From assembly GCA_034440615.1 (NCBI GenBank), contig JAOTOM010004005.1, positions 15,001 through 79,000 of the forward strand: a DNA stretch of 64,000 bases, in the 5' to 3' direction. The stretch's first letter is position 1. Each line of letters opens with the position of its first letter. The notes below the pieces were generated by a model, which was given only the letters and a program-made list of their open reading frames with translations, had not been told where the DNA came from and made no database searches. The translations under genes were made by a program, and so were the position numbers. The DNA is from Ashinkailepas kermadecensis. Its lineage: Eukaryota; Arthropoda; Thecostraca; Neolepadidae. This document shows positions 12,601 through 23,430 of this stretch, piece after piece.

Positions 12601-13289
12601 ACATGTAAACACGTGCACGAATGTCACGAGGAGACAATCGAGCGTTAGTAACCGAAATGCGTGACATTGGAAAATATCACATTTTTGGTGATTTGCGCAA
12701 GTGTAAGCGGTGCTTATCTAGCTTATCAATACAAGTGGGACAAAATTCCTGGGAAGATGGAGAGGTGTCGGATTCCGGTGACAGAAAAACGATGATGGTA
12801 GGTTCGGCTTCCTCCACGTAAAATTATGTTCTCATGACTATTGTTTAAAAAGCCCCTTTAGAAAATCGTGGCCGAAATCGGGTGACTAAAAAACATGGGT
12901 AGGGTTGGCTCCCCCAAATCCGTTTGGACACCCTTGACGCGAACCCTGGGCACACACCAGGAGGTAGGGGTAGACGGGTTCCAAAAGTTACCCTTCGCCA
13001 CCCCTCACCGCACCCCCACCTAAACGGGTGGACTAGATCCGTCAGTCGCTTCTGTATTCGCTAAATAAACTTGATTCCGGTTCTGGTAGTGAATCATCCT
13101 TGTATTGATGCTAGTTTAAAATTTTATATTTTAATCGCTGGTTGTGGTGTGCAGTGTGACTAGCTTTTGGTGTTGGTTTTAGTTCCCGCAATGTGTCCAG
13201 CCTGGGCGGCAAGCTTCCTTCGCAAATATGCATCAATGCGCCATGTAAAATAGCCATTGCGTAGGGCACGTCATCGGAACTTCAGCAGC
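12601..13289. other. Unassigned sequence
   Basis: This is the spacer between two inverted copies of the GC-box/CGATTTT family. No gene is recognisable. Confidence 0.4.
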
Positions 13290-13600
13290 AGTAACCACAA
13301 TGTATAATGCTGTTCTGAGCGCCCTGGCAATATCCTGATGCATCATCGCGGCTGTGTTAGGTGGAGCAGAACACCGCTATGCCTGCTGCTCCGCGTAGCA
13401 TAGCACCCGCCTAACATCGTCATAGCGGCTATGTTTGGCGGAGCACAGCGCGGTTATGTTAGGTAGAGCGGTACGCAGGTATGCGAGGTGGAGCAGAACG
13501 CGGCTATATTAGGCGGAGCAGCACGCAGGTATGCCAGGCGGAGCAGTACGCAGGTATGCCAGGCGGAGTAGCACGCAGTGATGCCAGGTGGAGCAGTATT
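13290..13600 (+). repeat. ~26 bp minisatellite (ggcggagcagcacgcaggtatgcca)
   Basis: About ten imperfect units built on ggcggagca(g/c)(c/t)acgc(a/g)g(g/c)tatg. One unit near 13385-13415 is in reverse orientation (ctgctccgcgtagcatag), giving a local inverted repeat. The array lies next to the plus-strand GC-box/CGATTTT copy. Confidence 0.8.
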
Positions 13601-13959
13601 TGGGGATTTGGATGTGGCCCACCTACCCCTATTTTTTAAATTCGCCGGAGTCCGGCCACTACTTTTTTGTTCAAAGTAACCGGGGCCCTTTTCTAAATAA
13701 AATAATTAGTGGCCAACTTAATTGCCCTGTGGAGAGAGCCCAATCTACCACCATCGTTTATAAGTCACCGGATTTCAACCCTAACTCCCCCATCCCATTC
13801 GAACGTTACTCGTTTGGTATCCTCTGATATGTCACCTCACACTGCTGAAATCAAACCTGCACAAATCATTAAAAATATTAAATTGCCCTATTTTAGGCAT
13901 TCAAATTAATGATGCCCGTTCGCCAAAACTCCAACGTTCGTGCATGTGCACACCCGCCT

Positions 13960-16260
13960 TACGCGTTCGGCGCTTTCGACACACTACCTGCGATTCTCCG
14001 GTTTCTGCTAGGCCTCCCACGTTTTGCTATTTGCTGTCACATGACAGTTTTGTTCCATATCTGTCGTGTGGAATGCTTCGGATGGGGATTCGCTGGGAAG
14101 ATACGATTAATTAAATTCGATGATTAGTTCTCTCCTTCCCACATTTTCTCGTGGTTAAGAAATCCCGAGACCCGCTGAGTTTTGATGCACCTCATCTCTT
14201 TGGTTAAACATGCTCCCAGATTGGCTACCGTACCGAGGCGCTGGTTCGGTGTTCCTTTTTGGACCAGTTCTGTTTTTCTTCGTCTACGGATGTGTTGTAA
14301 GGCTGCAGCAATTTTTTTTTGTGAGGGGCTCGGTACATGTTTGAGACCACAGCTATCTGATTTTTAAGAGTTTTGTTGCTTTTTTGTGTACCGACGATAT
14401 TTTGAGGTATCGGCGCGTTTTCTAGGACCCCAATCTGTTTATTTAATGCCAGGTCTTTGTGTTCCTTCTTTAGGACCATGCCGCCTTTCGAGGGCCCCAG
14501 ACGGTATTTGAGGTCCTATGCGGTCTCATAGCACCGGTGTGTTTTGAGGGCTTACCATGTGCTCTTTTGGAGTTCCCGGTGTGTTTACTTTGAGCTTCAA
14601 CGCATGGTTTAAAGCCCTGCCGCTTTTTGCAAGACTCGGTGCGCTTTCGAGGGCCTGGTGCATTTTGGACCTTAAAGTTCTTAGGGTTCTTAGGGTTCTT
14701 AGTGTTCTTAGGGTGCTGCTGTGTTTATTTTGGGCTCCTGACGCACATTTGTAGGACGCCAGCACGATTTTTGGGCTTCGGTATAATTTATCGGGGTCCC
14801 GGCGCGACTTTCCTGGCCTAGGTGCGTTATTCTGGGGGACCCGACGCCAGTTTTCTGGGCTGGACGCAATTTTTGGTGAATTCTTCTGAATATTTTAAAG
14901 TCGGAGTTCCAGTCTGATTTTTTTTCAAGTCCCGGTGGATTTTGCTTTCTCACCACGATTGTTTTTCGGACTTCGGTACGTTTTCTTCGGGGCCGTGCAC
15001 GATTTTTGACGGCATCTGGTAATATATTTGTTTGGCTCCGGAGCGATTTCCCTGGCTCGGACATTTATTTCTTCGGAATCTCTCCTTAGTTGTGAGGGCT
15101 CCGGCTTGACTTTTGTCGTGTCCTGATGTGATTTTTTGGGCCACACTGTTTTTTTTTTGTGTCATCAACGTCAATTTTGTGCACCCCCGGGGGGAATTTT
15201 AATGTCACGACCAGAAGTTTTGTGGTCACCGACGGGAATTGTGGGTCTCGATCGCGATATTTCGGGAACTCGGCGCGAGTTCTTGGGGCACGTGGCTCTT
15301 AGCTGGACTCCAGCGCGATCTTGACGGGCCCAACGCAAACTATCGTGCCTGGAGCGAGCTTTTATGGTGCCCACTCTATTTATGTAGATCCAATTTCGCG
15401 AATGCTGGAGCCCGACGCGAATTTATGGGACCCAGGGCGATTTATGGGGACCCTGGTTCTATCCTTGGGAGCCCAACCGTTCAGGAGTGGAGGGGGCATA
15501 TCTCTCTTTGGTACGCCACTGCGGCTGCTCAACGAATTTTTTTTTCTCTCAGACGATGACACTCTTCAGAGTACTTTCTTTCGGGACCTGTTCTGAATTG
15601 TCCGGTGCTCGGGTGAATTCGATGAAGTTCCTTTGTGATTGTTTTGGTGTTCAGTTCTATTTTTCTGTAAACCCCTGTGTGATATTTTTGGGCCCCGGTA
15701 CGATTCTTCGGGTTCCCGGTGCATTTTTGTATGCCTGAACAAGCTTCTTTTCCGGGGCCTGACGCGCTTTTCTCTTGGGATTTTGACACAATTTTTGTTG
15801 CCGCAAAGTAACATTCCGGGTAAAAATTGGATTTGTATGGGCCGGCTGCGACTTTGGGGGCTCCGGTGCGACATTTTGGTCCCTCAGTGTGATTTTCAAG
15901 GGCTGCGACGCGATTTTTTTTTGGTCCCAGCGCGATTAAAGCAGCGCGATTCTTGGGGCCCCAGTGTGATTTTCAAGATTCCTGTTCCGACTTTTTGGAG
16001 CCCCCAGCGTGATTTTTGGAGGCCCAGGTACGAACTTTTAGGTCACACCATCATTCTCAGGGGCCCCGGCCCGACCTTTTGGGCCACAGTGTGATTTTGA
16101 GGGGACCGGCCTGCCTTTTTGGGGCCTCCAACGTCAATTTCTGTTGCCCCGTCGAGACTTCTTGTGCTCCCAACATCATTTTCAACCAACTTGGACAACA
16201 TTTTGAGGCCCCAGCGTGATTTTCAGGGACCCTGGCGCCACTTTTTAACACCCGCCCTGG
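13960..16260 (+). repeat. GC-box/CGATTTT periodic repeat family, longest copy
   Basis: A ~190 bp leader (13960-14150) is followed by more than 2 kb of degenerate ~28-30 bp units such as ccccggcgcgattttttggg. 15210-15930 matches 1-720 in register. Four perfect 9 bp sub-units (ttagggttc/ttagtgttc) sit at 14680-14715. The many 60-150 residue frames on both strands are by-products: they share one low-complexity composition and start or stop at random. I do not recognise the family, and no transposase, RT or terminal repeat is visible. Confidence 0.65.
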
Positions 16261-17159
16261 ACGGCCACTGAAGATCATGCGTACTGGAGAGGGGATGTGG
16301 GGCGGAAGCAGCCCCATAAGATCTCGGCTCCTATTACAGTTAGAGTAACGAAATTATCAGGGTAGTTGTGTATGGCGGGGACATCTATGGTGTGCAAATT
16401 TCATGGCCATAGGGCAATATGTTCAAGGTCAAATGACATCCCATATGTCATATTTGGCTTGTTTTGTGTGGCTTGGCTTGACATGGTTATGGATCGTTTC
16501 GATCGTGTTTAAATGCTCCAAAATGGACATCATTGATGTTTTGGACATAACTAATGATGCAATCGAGATGATATATCTGATACCTCAGGCCACTTATATA
16601 TCGGCAATTTATCGGGTCAGTTACCGGTTCCAGTTACCGGAACCGGGCCGCCCGCCGGACCGGCGTCGGTCGGGGCAATCGGCTTCACGACGAAAGGGCT
16701 GAAGTACATGACTTAAGTATGGAAACGCTTATGTTCACATTGACAAAAACAGAAGTTTTCGGAAGGAAGTAACATGCAAAATGACATGAATCGCATGACT
16801 GTCATTTGCATTTATGACAACCTTCCAGTTGAACAAGTTGGTTCCATTGACCTGTTATGAACTTGACCTGAGTTGACCTCGGAGATCTAGCATGATCTTG
16901 AAACAACATGGCATAACAATATTCCTCAAACAAGTCGCTAGTATTGCCATGAACACTTCCCTTTTGCCGATATACGAGAAGCACATTAGCGCCAATTTTG
17001 GTGGTCTGACGCTACGAAATGTTTTTACTTTGACGGCTTCTAACTCGAAACATTTTCGGCCGGACAGTTCCAAGCAGGTACACAAAACATGGCATATATC
17101 GATAGGTAAAATCGGGAGTTATTGACAAAAATGGGAGGGGTGGGCGGGTTTCGCCCTCC
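16261..17159. other. Unassigned sequence with tgacctt-like words
   Basis: Several scattered (t)gac(c/a)t(t/g)ga words occur (16425-16460 and 16850-16890), and similar words recur at 36660-36720. No gene is recognised. Confidence 0.4.
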
Positions 17160-17600
17160 TCTCAAGTGCGCGTGTTAAGGGCCACAGCTGTATTTTCAGT
17201 GACCCTGTCTCCCTTTCTGGAGCATCTAGCAACATTTGTAGGCCCCTCGGAACGATTTTTAGGGCTCTCAATGTGATTTTGCAAGGGCCTTGGTTCGAAT
17301 TCGGGGGCACCCAGCGTCATCTTCAGGCCCCCTATCCGACTATTTGACGCCACCAATGTGATTTGTAGGGGTACCAGGGCGATTTGTTCGGGACCCAATG
17401 TGATCTTGATGAGCCTTGGTTCGATTTTGGCGGCCCCCAGCGTCATTTTTAGGGGCGCCTGCTAGACTTCTTGGGGCCCTCAATGTGATTTTTAGGGGCG
17501 CCAGTGCGATTTTTTTTGGGGGGGGGCCTCAGCGGGATTTGTATGGCGCCTGGTGCAATTTTTCTGAACCCCGGCGCTATTCTTGGGGGCCCCACAACCT
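17160..17600 (+). repeat. GC-box/CGATTTT periodic repeat, further copy
   Basis: About fifteen degenerate units with the same architecture as 14200-16260 (for example cccagcgtcatttttaggggcgcc). A 10 bp G run lies at about 17517. It is separated from the main copy by unrelated sequence. Confidence 0.65.
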
Positions 17601-17890
17601 CTCAGGGGGCCACGCCCCCCCCCCTTCGGTACCCCACCGGTAACCAGTAGGAAACAGCCGCAGGTCACGGCATCGCAGCGTCACGTTCATTACCTGCGGT
17701 AACTTTGGCCATGCACCACTTCCACACGCGAGGCTGTAATTTAGATTGTAATCTGACGTGCACACAGTTCACGGCGAAAGCTTCACGGCCTGATTTGGCT
17801 CAGATTGCGCCCCGAGCCATTAGATTATTAACCACTCGAGCCATTACTTGTTGTCGTTGGAATGGGTCCATAGTTTCTGTATGACTGCCG

Positions 17891-18087
17891 ACAGATGTCA
17901 ACAGATGACGACATATGACGACAGATGAAGACAGATGTCAACAGATGACGACAGATGACGACAGATGTCAACAGATGACGACAGATGACGACAGATGTCA
18001 ACAGATGACGACAGATGACGACAGATGTCAACAGATGACGACAGATGACGACAGATGTCAACAGATGACGACAGATGACGACAGATG
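17891..18087 (+). repeat. 30 bp higher-order minisatellite (acagatgacg/acagatgtca)
   Basis: A 10 bp motif in the pattern acagatgtca-acagatgacg-acagatgacg is repeated about six times as a perfect 30 bp higher-order unit. It is continuous, without unique spacers. The minus-strand frame reads a simple Ser/Asp/Ile/Cys repeat and is not a gene. Confidence 0.95.
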
Positions 18088-18254
18088 CACATGTGCCAAC
18101 ACGGATCACACCGCCTGGAAGAAATAAGTTATCTATCCGAAAATAAATCGATGGCAACACTTTGTAAGCCATTGAAATTATGAAATAGAGTTTGAGTGCA
18201 AAGTACGGGAATCCTCCATCGGATAATTCATTGACAGCTATGGTTTTCGGACTT

Positions 18255-18575
18255 CGGCAACACAGAACGAGCTGGAAAGACTGGAAGGGGCTCGATTGCA
18301 AAGGATGCAATGCAACGAGAGGAGAGGTATATGATGTCAATGAAGCATTCTCTTGTCCCAAAATAATGGTAGAATTCCCAATTTTAGACTTGCTTTCTTA
18401 ACTTAGATTGATAGGCAAATCGATTAATTACTTGCCTAAATTTCACCTGTTTTATTGAGGAACCCATGTTGTTGGGCGTACGTCATATGCAGGATGGCAT
18501 GTATTTTATCTTATAGTGTACATTGTGTACTATGTGGCAAACGAGATATTCAGATTGCTTTGCAACGAATATATT
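18255..18575 (+). mobile_element. Solo fragment related to the 45-47 kb fold-back element
   Basis: This segment aligns with the arm of the large fold-back element: caacacagaacgagctggaaag...gatgcaa/gatgtaacgagagga...atgatgtcaatgaag, then, after the place where the other copy carries a SINE, acttgc.t...aga.tgataggcaa(g)tc.attaa.ta, then ttattgagaa.cccatgtt and gcgacatattcaga-like text near 18545. It lacks the ~320 bp SINE present in both arms at 45-47 kb, so it represents the empty-site form of the same element family. Confidence 0.7.
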
Positions 18576-18683
18576 TCTCCAAACGAAATCCATCCAGAAT
18601 CTTGCATCTTGCATCATGCATCTTGCATCAGCATCTTGCAATCAGAGGCTATTAGTTAAAATTACTTCCGCACGAACTGAATG

Positions 18684-18983
<300 letters not shown>

Positions 18984-18999
18984 GCCGTGTGCCGTGCCC

Positions 19000-21413
19000 A
19001 CTTCGCCCAAATTTTCACACGCGATGCGACGGATCCGGCAACAGATCATGTTCCGATTTCTGGTTGCGTGGATGGCGTGGGCACGTATCACGTACATCAT
19101 CCGGGGTACTGTCGAAATGAATTATCCAGGGTTAACCGTCACAGCACATATCTTAAGACGTACCATCATGCAATCCACTTTTGGGCTCAGCGGCAGAGAG
19201 GGGTGTACGGCGTGATCACCATGCGCGTGAGTTTGTTTTAGGCGGGCACCTCCGGGTTGAGAGAAGCGCATCGTGCACTATCCAATTTTGTGGGTCGGTA
19301 TCCAGTCATCTCAGCCACCCGGGCCTGCTGAATTGTAGGGCTGGGTGCCGCCGTGCGATCATGTTGCAATACAACCCTTTCAATGCAACCCTTTCAGCGT
19401 CGGATCTAGGAAATTTCGTGGGGGCACAAAGTCTCAGGACGGGTGGCTTCCGCTAAGAACCCGTTGAGCGGGCGGATGTGGAGGGGGAAGCATGCACTTG
19501 AGCCTTCGTCGAATCACGCCTTTCCCAGTCAGTGGGGTGTCTTTTTTCCATGGGTCATGTCCTGAATGCGCATTTGCATCCCTCTTGTTGTCCATCCCTC
19601 TTGTTGTCAGAAGCGATTGCACCTAGTTCCAAAGAACACACCCATCTATAAGTAATTGACGAGTTACGCCAGACAGATATTTCGACCCACTTAGGATAGT
19701 CGGCCAAGTGGGACGCTGCATGAGAATGTGAGGCACGAATCTTTATTATAAGGACACCTCAGAGGAAACCCTGCTATCTTGCGTGAAGAACGCCAATATT
19801 TCTCCAACGTTCGCTTCCAGGCGATCCGGCTTGCAATTCCACGGGCAACCGTGAGCAGAGCGTGTCCTCAAACGAAACTGTTTTATTTCAGTGCACAGAC
19901 GTACATGACAGCTGTGCATAATCAGAACAATAACAGCAACAATAATAACAACAACAACACATTGCCACGCTCCACCAAACATAACACATTCGTACAATAT
20001 TCAGTTCTCATCATGCTCATTTTCATCCGCATAGGCGATCCCTCTTATCAGGAGCATAAGCAACACGATTGCTGCGCTATCCAAAAGAACATGCTGTCTC
20101 GCGGCAGTCTCGACTTCTGTCGTTCCGTCCTATGCGCTCAAAACATTCACTGTTTCCACACAACTTCCACCCAACGGACAAATAAAGACAACGAATCATA
20201 AGTATTTGATACTAGAGCTTAAGCTTGCGAAACGACAAATTTTCACTTTTCAATGCGCATATGACTTGCACACGCCAAGGCACGAAAGTTTGAGGGAGGA
20301 TCAATTCCAATGCTCATAAGACATACACCAGACATGAACACGTATCAAGAGCGCCAGGCAAACAGGCCCTTCCTTTCCGACAACTACTATCATACCGATT
20401 GCCGGTATCCTTGCGCACGTTTACAGATGCGACTGGGTTTATTCTAATACTAATTCACAGAACATATAACATGACAAAGTTATTGCTGGCACGTTTCACC
20501 CAGGTAGAGGTGTCACGCGTCAGTTGCTCAATTTTGCATGCGGTGCGGAGCTTGATTGTACGGGTGTTTAATTGCAAGAACTCGTTGCTTTCCGTCAAGT
20601 AAATTGCCTAAATTTCTCGAAAAGGAGAAGGGACGGAGGAACGGACTGATTGTATCGTTCGGTGGTTCTCCTGCTGATTCAGCCGATGGATCCTGGTCCT
20701 GATCCTGATTCAGGGACGATGGCCTAGGCACATGTTGGGAGGGATCGGGGCTTACAACACTGACGAAAGAATCAAAGCCGTGATAGTGTGGTGCACAAAC
20801 TACCACCCGATGCTCGGGATCGGGGCCAACATGATAGGGCAAGAAAATGTCCTACTCTCACTTAGGAAGATAGTACCGAACATAAACATCACCACACTTC
20901 GAACGCAACAATTATTGATGCTGAGGAGCCCCCTCCGCCCCACGAGGATTGAACGGAAGTCGGAGCTACGTGAAGATGTTGGAAGAGATCAGATGGAAAC
21001 AAAGATGACCCCACCACGACTGAAGACTGCAAGACCACCGGGTTTCCCATGCTGCAGATGATACAGCAAGTGTTGCTGTCAGTCACAGTCTGCGACATCT
21101 CACAGCGTATCTGGTCGGTGGTTGGGCATAAGGGAAATTTCGTGTCCAGAACAATCCCCTAGCTGCCGGAGTAGTTCGCAGTCCAAACCGCACCTGGACG
21201 CGTTGTCGGTGTCGACGACTTCGCTTCCGTACGTGCCACCTGTTGTCTAACTGCCGAAGTGACAGCAGCTGATGCTCTTGAAGTTGAGGAGGCCGCCGCT
21301 TGCAGCATAGACACCATTGACCAAATCGGCCCCGTCGCAGAGGAGCGGGTTTCTGAAACAACGACACCGCTACGTGTTACAAATAACACCATAACAAGTC
21401 ATAAAGTCATAAA
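19000..21413. other. Unassigned sequence upstream of the LTR element
   Basis: 19779-20201 (plus) can encode 140 residues but is dominated by a short Asn-rich run from a caa/aac microsatellite, and no family resemblance is visible. 20640-21390 has Ser/Ala/Thr-rich frames on the minus strand without recognisable motifs. 21396-21418 carries three cataaagt copies next to the retrotransposon insertion site. Confidence 0.35.
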
Positions 21414-21418
21414 GTCAT

Positions 21419-21823
21419 TGTTGTGACGTAATGCAAGAAACCACCTTGGGTTCGGTTATTGTTGATACGCGTCGCATATGAATACGTTGCGCCACTTACG
21501 GTGAAGCGGAAGCTCACCTTTAGTGGTGTCGTACTGAGGATGTATTTGCTAATATAGATATTGGACCTTTCTGTTACTAAGTGATGGCGTGATGTGTGAA
21601 ATCAGTGTGCATTTAAATGGCCCTGAATTATCCTCATTACTGTTGCTCGTGTCGTGAGTTGGTATGCAGTACGTGTTCTGACGACCTGACTTCTATGGAG
21701 AAATAGAGGAACTTGTGGAGAGCATGGCAGGCGGTGTTTACGTGGATATATGAGGCTCCGCTAGTTCGACCTCGAAGACAAGAATCCGTGGCTATACGGC
21801 TGTCGACTACAAGAGCTACAACA
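21419..21823 (+). repeat. 5' LTR
   Basis: 405 bp, TG...CA bounded. Short inverted ends TGTTG/CAACA. It differs from the 3' LTR at about 21499 (c/t), 21519 (t/g), 21710 (a/g) and 21754 (g/a). The promoter and polyadenylation site should lie within it, but I cannot point to a convincing TATA box or AATAAA. Confidence 0.95.
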
Positions 21824-21824
21824 A

Positions 21825-21842
21825 AATGGCGACCAGGATGAT
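21825..21842 (+). other. Putative primer-binding site
   Basis: The sequence tggcgaccaggatg starts three bases after the 5' LTR. The TGG start is expected for complementarity to a tRNA 3'-CCA end. I do not assign the tRNA species. Confidence 0.6.
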
Positions 21843-21885
21843 TGAGGTACGCTAACTTTGCTTCTTTTGCGACTGAGTAAGTACA

Positions 21886-22770
21886 ATGGAAATCAGTCAA
21901 GGGCCGCCGCCATTCCTCGCTGCGCCAGGTACGCCGCCTATACCGTGGACCACATGGATCAAGTTTTTTGACAATTACTTACTGGCTATTGGAGGCAATG
22001 CATTCACGGAGAAGCGACAGAAGGCCATACTACTACACTGTCTCGGAGCAGAGGGACAGAGAGTGTATTATTCACTGCCTCCTGAAGTTAAGCAGGAAGA
22101 TGAAACCGAGCCAGAGCTTTCTAGGCGGACTTTCGCAAATTTCTTTGTGCCAAAGACTAACGAAGTGGCAGAAAGATACAAGTTCAAGGCAAGGACTCAA
22201 CACCCAGGGGAAACTACAGCCCAGTGGGTAGCTGCACTTCGGCAGCTGGGAACTACCTGTCACTACGGCGAGAGACTCGAAGATTTCATACGCGATCAAG
22301 TTGTTGAAAAGACCATCAGTGACCGTTTTCGCCAAAGACTACTTCTAGAAGCAGAGCTCACCCTTGAGAAAACTTTGGCATTGGCAGATAATATGGAGAC
22401 AGCAGAACGTGAAGCCCAACTGATGGCCAGTAACTCAGACTGTGGCCTGAGTGGAGTCCATGCCATACGTGACCGAACCCTGTCACATGCAGGATATGGG
22501 AGACAGCGTCCCACGGCCCAACGAGACCCCACATTTAACCCAGGCAGTATCAGGTCACCAGCTAGTAACTCTGGAACTCTTCCGAGTGCACCAAGGATGG
22601 GGGTGCCCAACTCTGCACGACGGTCGGGTGTTGGTAGATCTGTGCAGAAGTGTTTTTGCTGTGGAGGACCCCACTTGGCAAATTCTCCCGTCTGTCCTGC
22701 CCGTGGCATGAAATGTCACAAGTGTGGTAAAATGAACCATTTTGCCAAGTGCTGTCGTGGTCGGTTCTAA
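21886..22770 (+). CDS. gag: Gag (capsid/nucleocapsid) of the LTR retrotransposon
   Basis: 294 residues, starting at the first ATG after the primer-binding site. The N-terminal ~190 residues match the general form of gypsy/retroviral Gag capsid: an early Pro-rich segment, then PWTTWIKFFDNYL, a helical LLHCLG.EGQRV block and RQLGTTCHYG. The C-terminus (about 253-290) has two adjacent Cys/His clusters, CFCCGGPH.....C and CHKCGKMNHFAKCC, the second a canonical CX2CX4HX4C zinc knuckle for RNA packaging. The stop at 22768-22770 is followed by pol in the same frame with only nine bases before the next ATG, so readthrough or a single Gag-Pol frame with a later stop are both possible. Confidence 0.9.
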   Translation: MEISQGPPPFLAAPGTPPIPWTTWIKFFDNYLLAIGGNAFTEKRQKAILLHCLGAEGQRVYYSLPPEVKQEDETEPELSRRTFANFFVPKTNEVAERYKFKARTQHPGETTAQWVAALRQLGTTCHYGERLEDFIRDQVVEKTISDRFRQRLLLEAELTLEKTLALADNMETAEREAQLMASNSDCGLSGVHAIRDRTLSHAGYGRQRPTAQRDPTFNPGSIRSPASNSGTLPSAPRMGVPNSARRSGVGRSVQKCFCCGGPHLANSPVCPARGMKCHKCGKMNHFAKCCRGRF

Positions 22771-23430
22771 GCAGCGGGTGTGCGTGTTATCACTAACATA
22801 GCCCAGCAGGTCGCAAGGGACAAACTGCAGGTGACTGTGACTGTAAATGGTAGCAAACGGAAGTTGGTGGTGGACACAGGGTCACCGATATCGCTAGTGC
22901 CTGAGGGTTACGTGAAAGGTAAAGATATTGAGAAGTGTGATGAATCATTCCAGGCATTTGGGGGTGCAAGACTGCAAGTGTTGGTAAAGTGTAATGTGAA
23001 CATGATGTTTCATGACAAGCAGTGTAATGTAAGTGTTTATGTGATGCCATATGGACCAGCTATAATGGGTCTAGACCTGATGAAGATGTTCAAGGTTGAT
23101 GTTGTTGATGGTGCTGTGTGTGACATAACCTCTGTGTTGCCAGACACCGGTCCTGAACCTGCCTCACCACCAACCAAGGAACCTGACTCCGAGCCTACCA
23201 AGGGATCCACACCTACAATCCGTGACTATGAGCACAAGGTTCTGGTGAACCACTCAGAGGAGCCAAGGCGCCAACCCCTACGGCGTCTACCGATTGCAGT
23301 GCGTGAGCAGGTAAGTGCAAGGCTCAGGGAGCTACTAGACCAGGGAGTCATTGAGAAAGTAGAGGCAAGTCCGTGGGTTTCACCCATAGTGGTAGGACGC
23401 AAGCGAGATGGATCCATCCGTCTGTGTTGA
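22771..23430 (+). CDS. pol: Protease and start of RT (pol part 1)
   Basis: A 220-codon frame continuing in the same frame as gag, with the first ATG at 22780. It carries an aspartic protease: LVVDTGSP at about residues 28-36 contains the DTG(S) catalytic triad, and AIMGLDLM at about 88-96 matches the second conserved turn of retroviral-type proteases. A Pro/Glu/Ser/Thr linker follows, then the RT N-terminus (RRLPIAVREQV, LLDQGVIEKVEASPWVSPIV, VGRKRDGSIRLC). It stops inside the RT motif where the next frame takes over, so it ends by frameshift and not at a natural C-terminus. Confidence 0.85.
   Translation, partial: AAGVRVITNIAQQVARDKLQVTVTVNGSKRKLVVDTGSPISLVPEGYVKGKDIEKCDESFQAFGGARLQVLVKCNVNMMFHDKQCNVSVYVMPYGPAIMGLDLMKMFKVDVVDGAVCDITSVLPDTGPEPASPPTKEPDSEPTKGSTPTIRDYEHKVLVNHSEEPRRQPLRRLPIAVREQVSARLRELLDQGVIEKVEASPWVSPIVVGRKRDGSIRLC

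Noticed and set aside
17891..18087. CRISPR-like array
   Set aside because: The 30 bp units are contiguous without unique spacers, and the window is eukaryotic.
19779..20201. 140-residue Asn-rich protein
   Set aside because: The frame depends on a short aac microsatellite and has no family resemblance.
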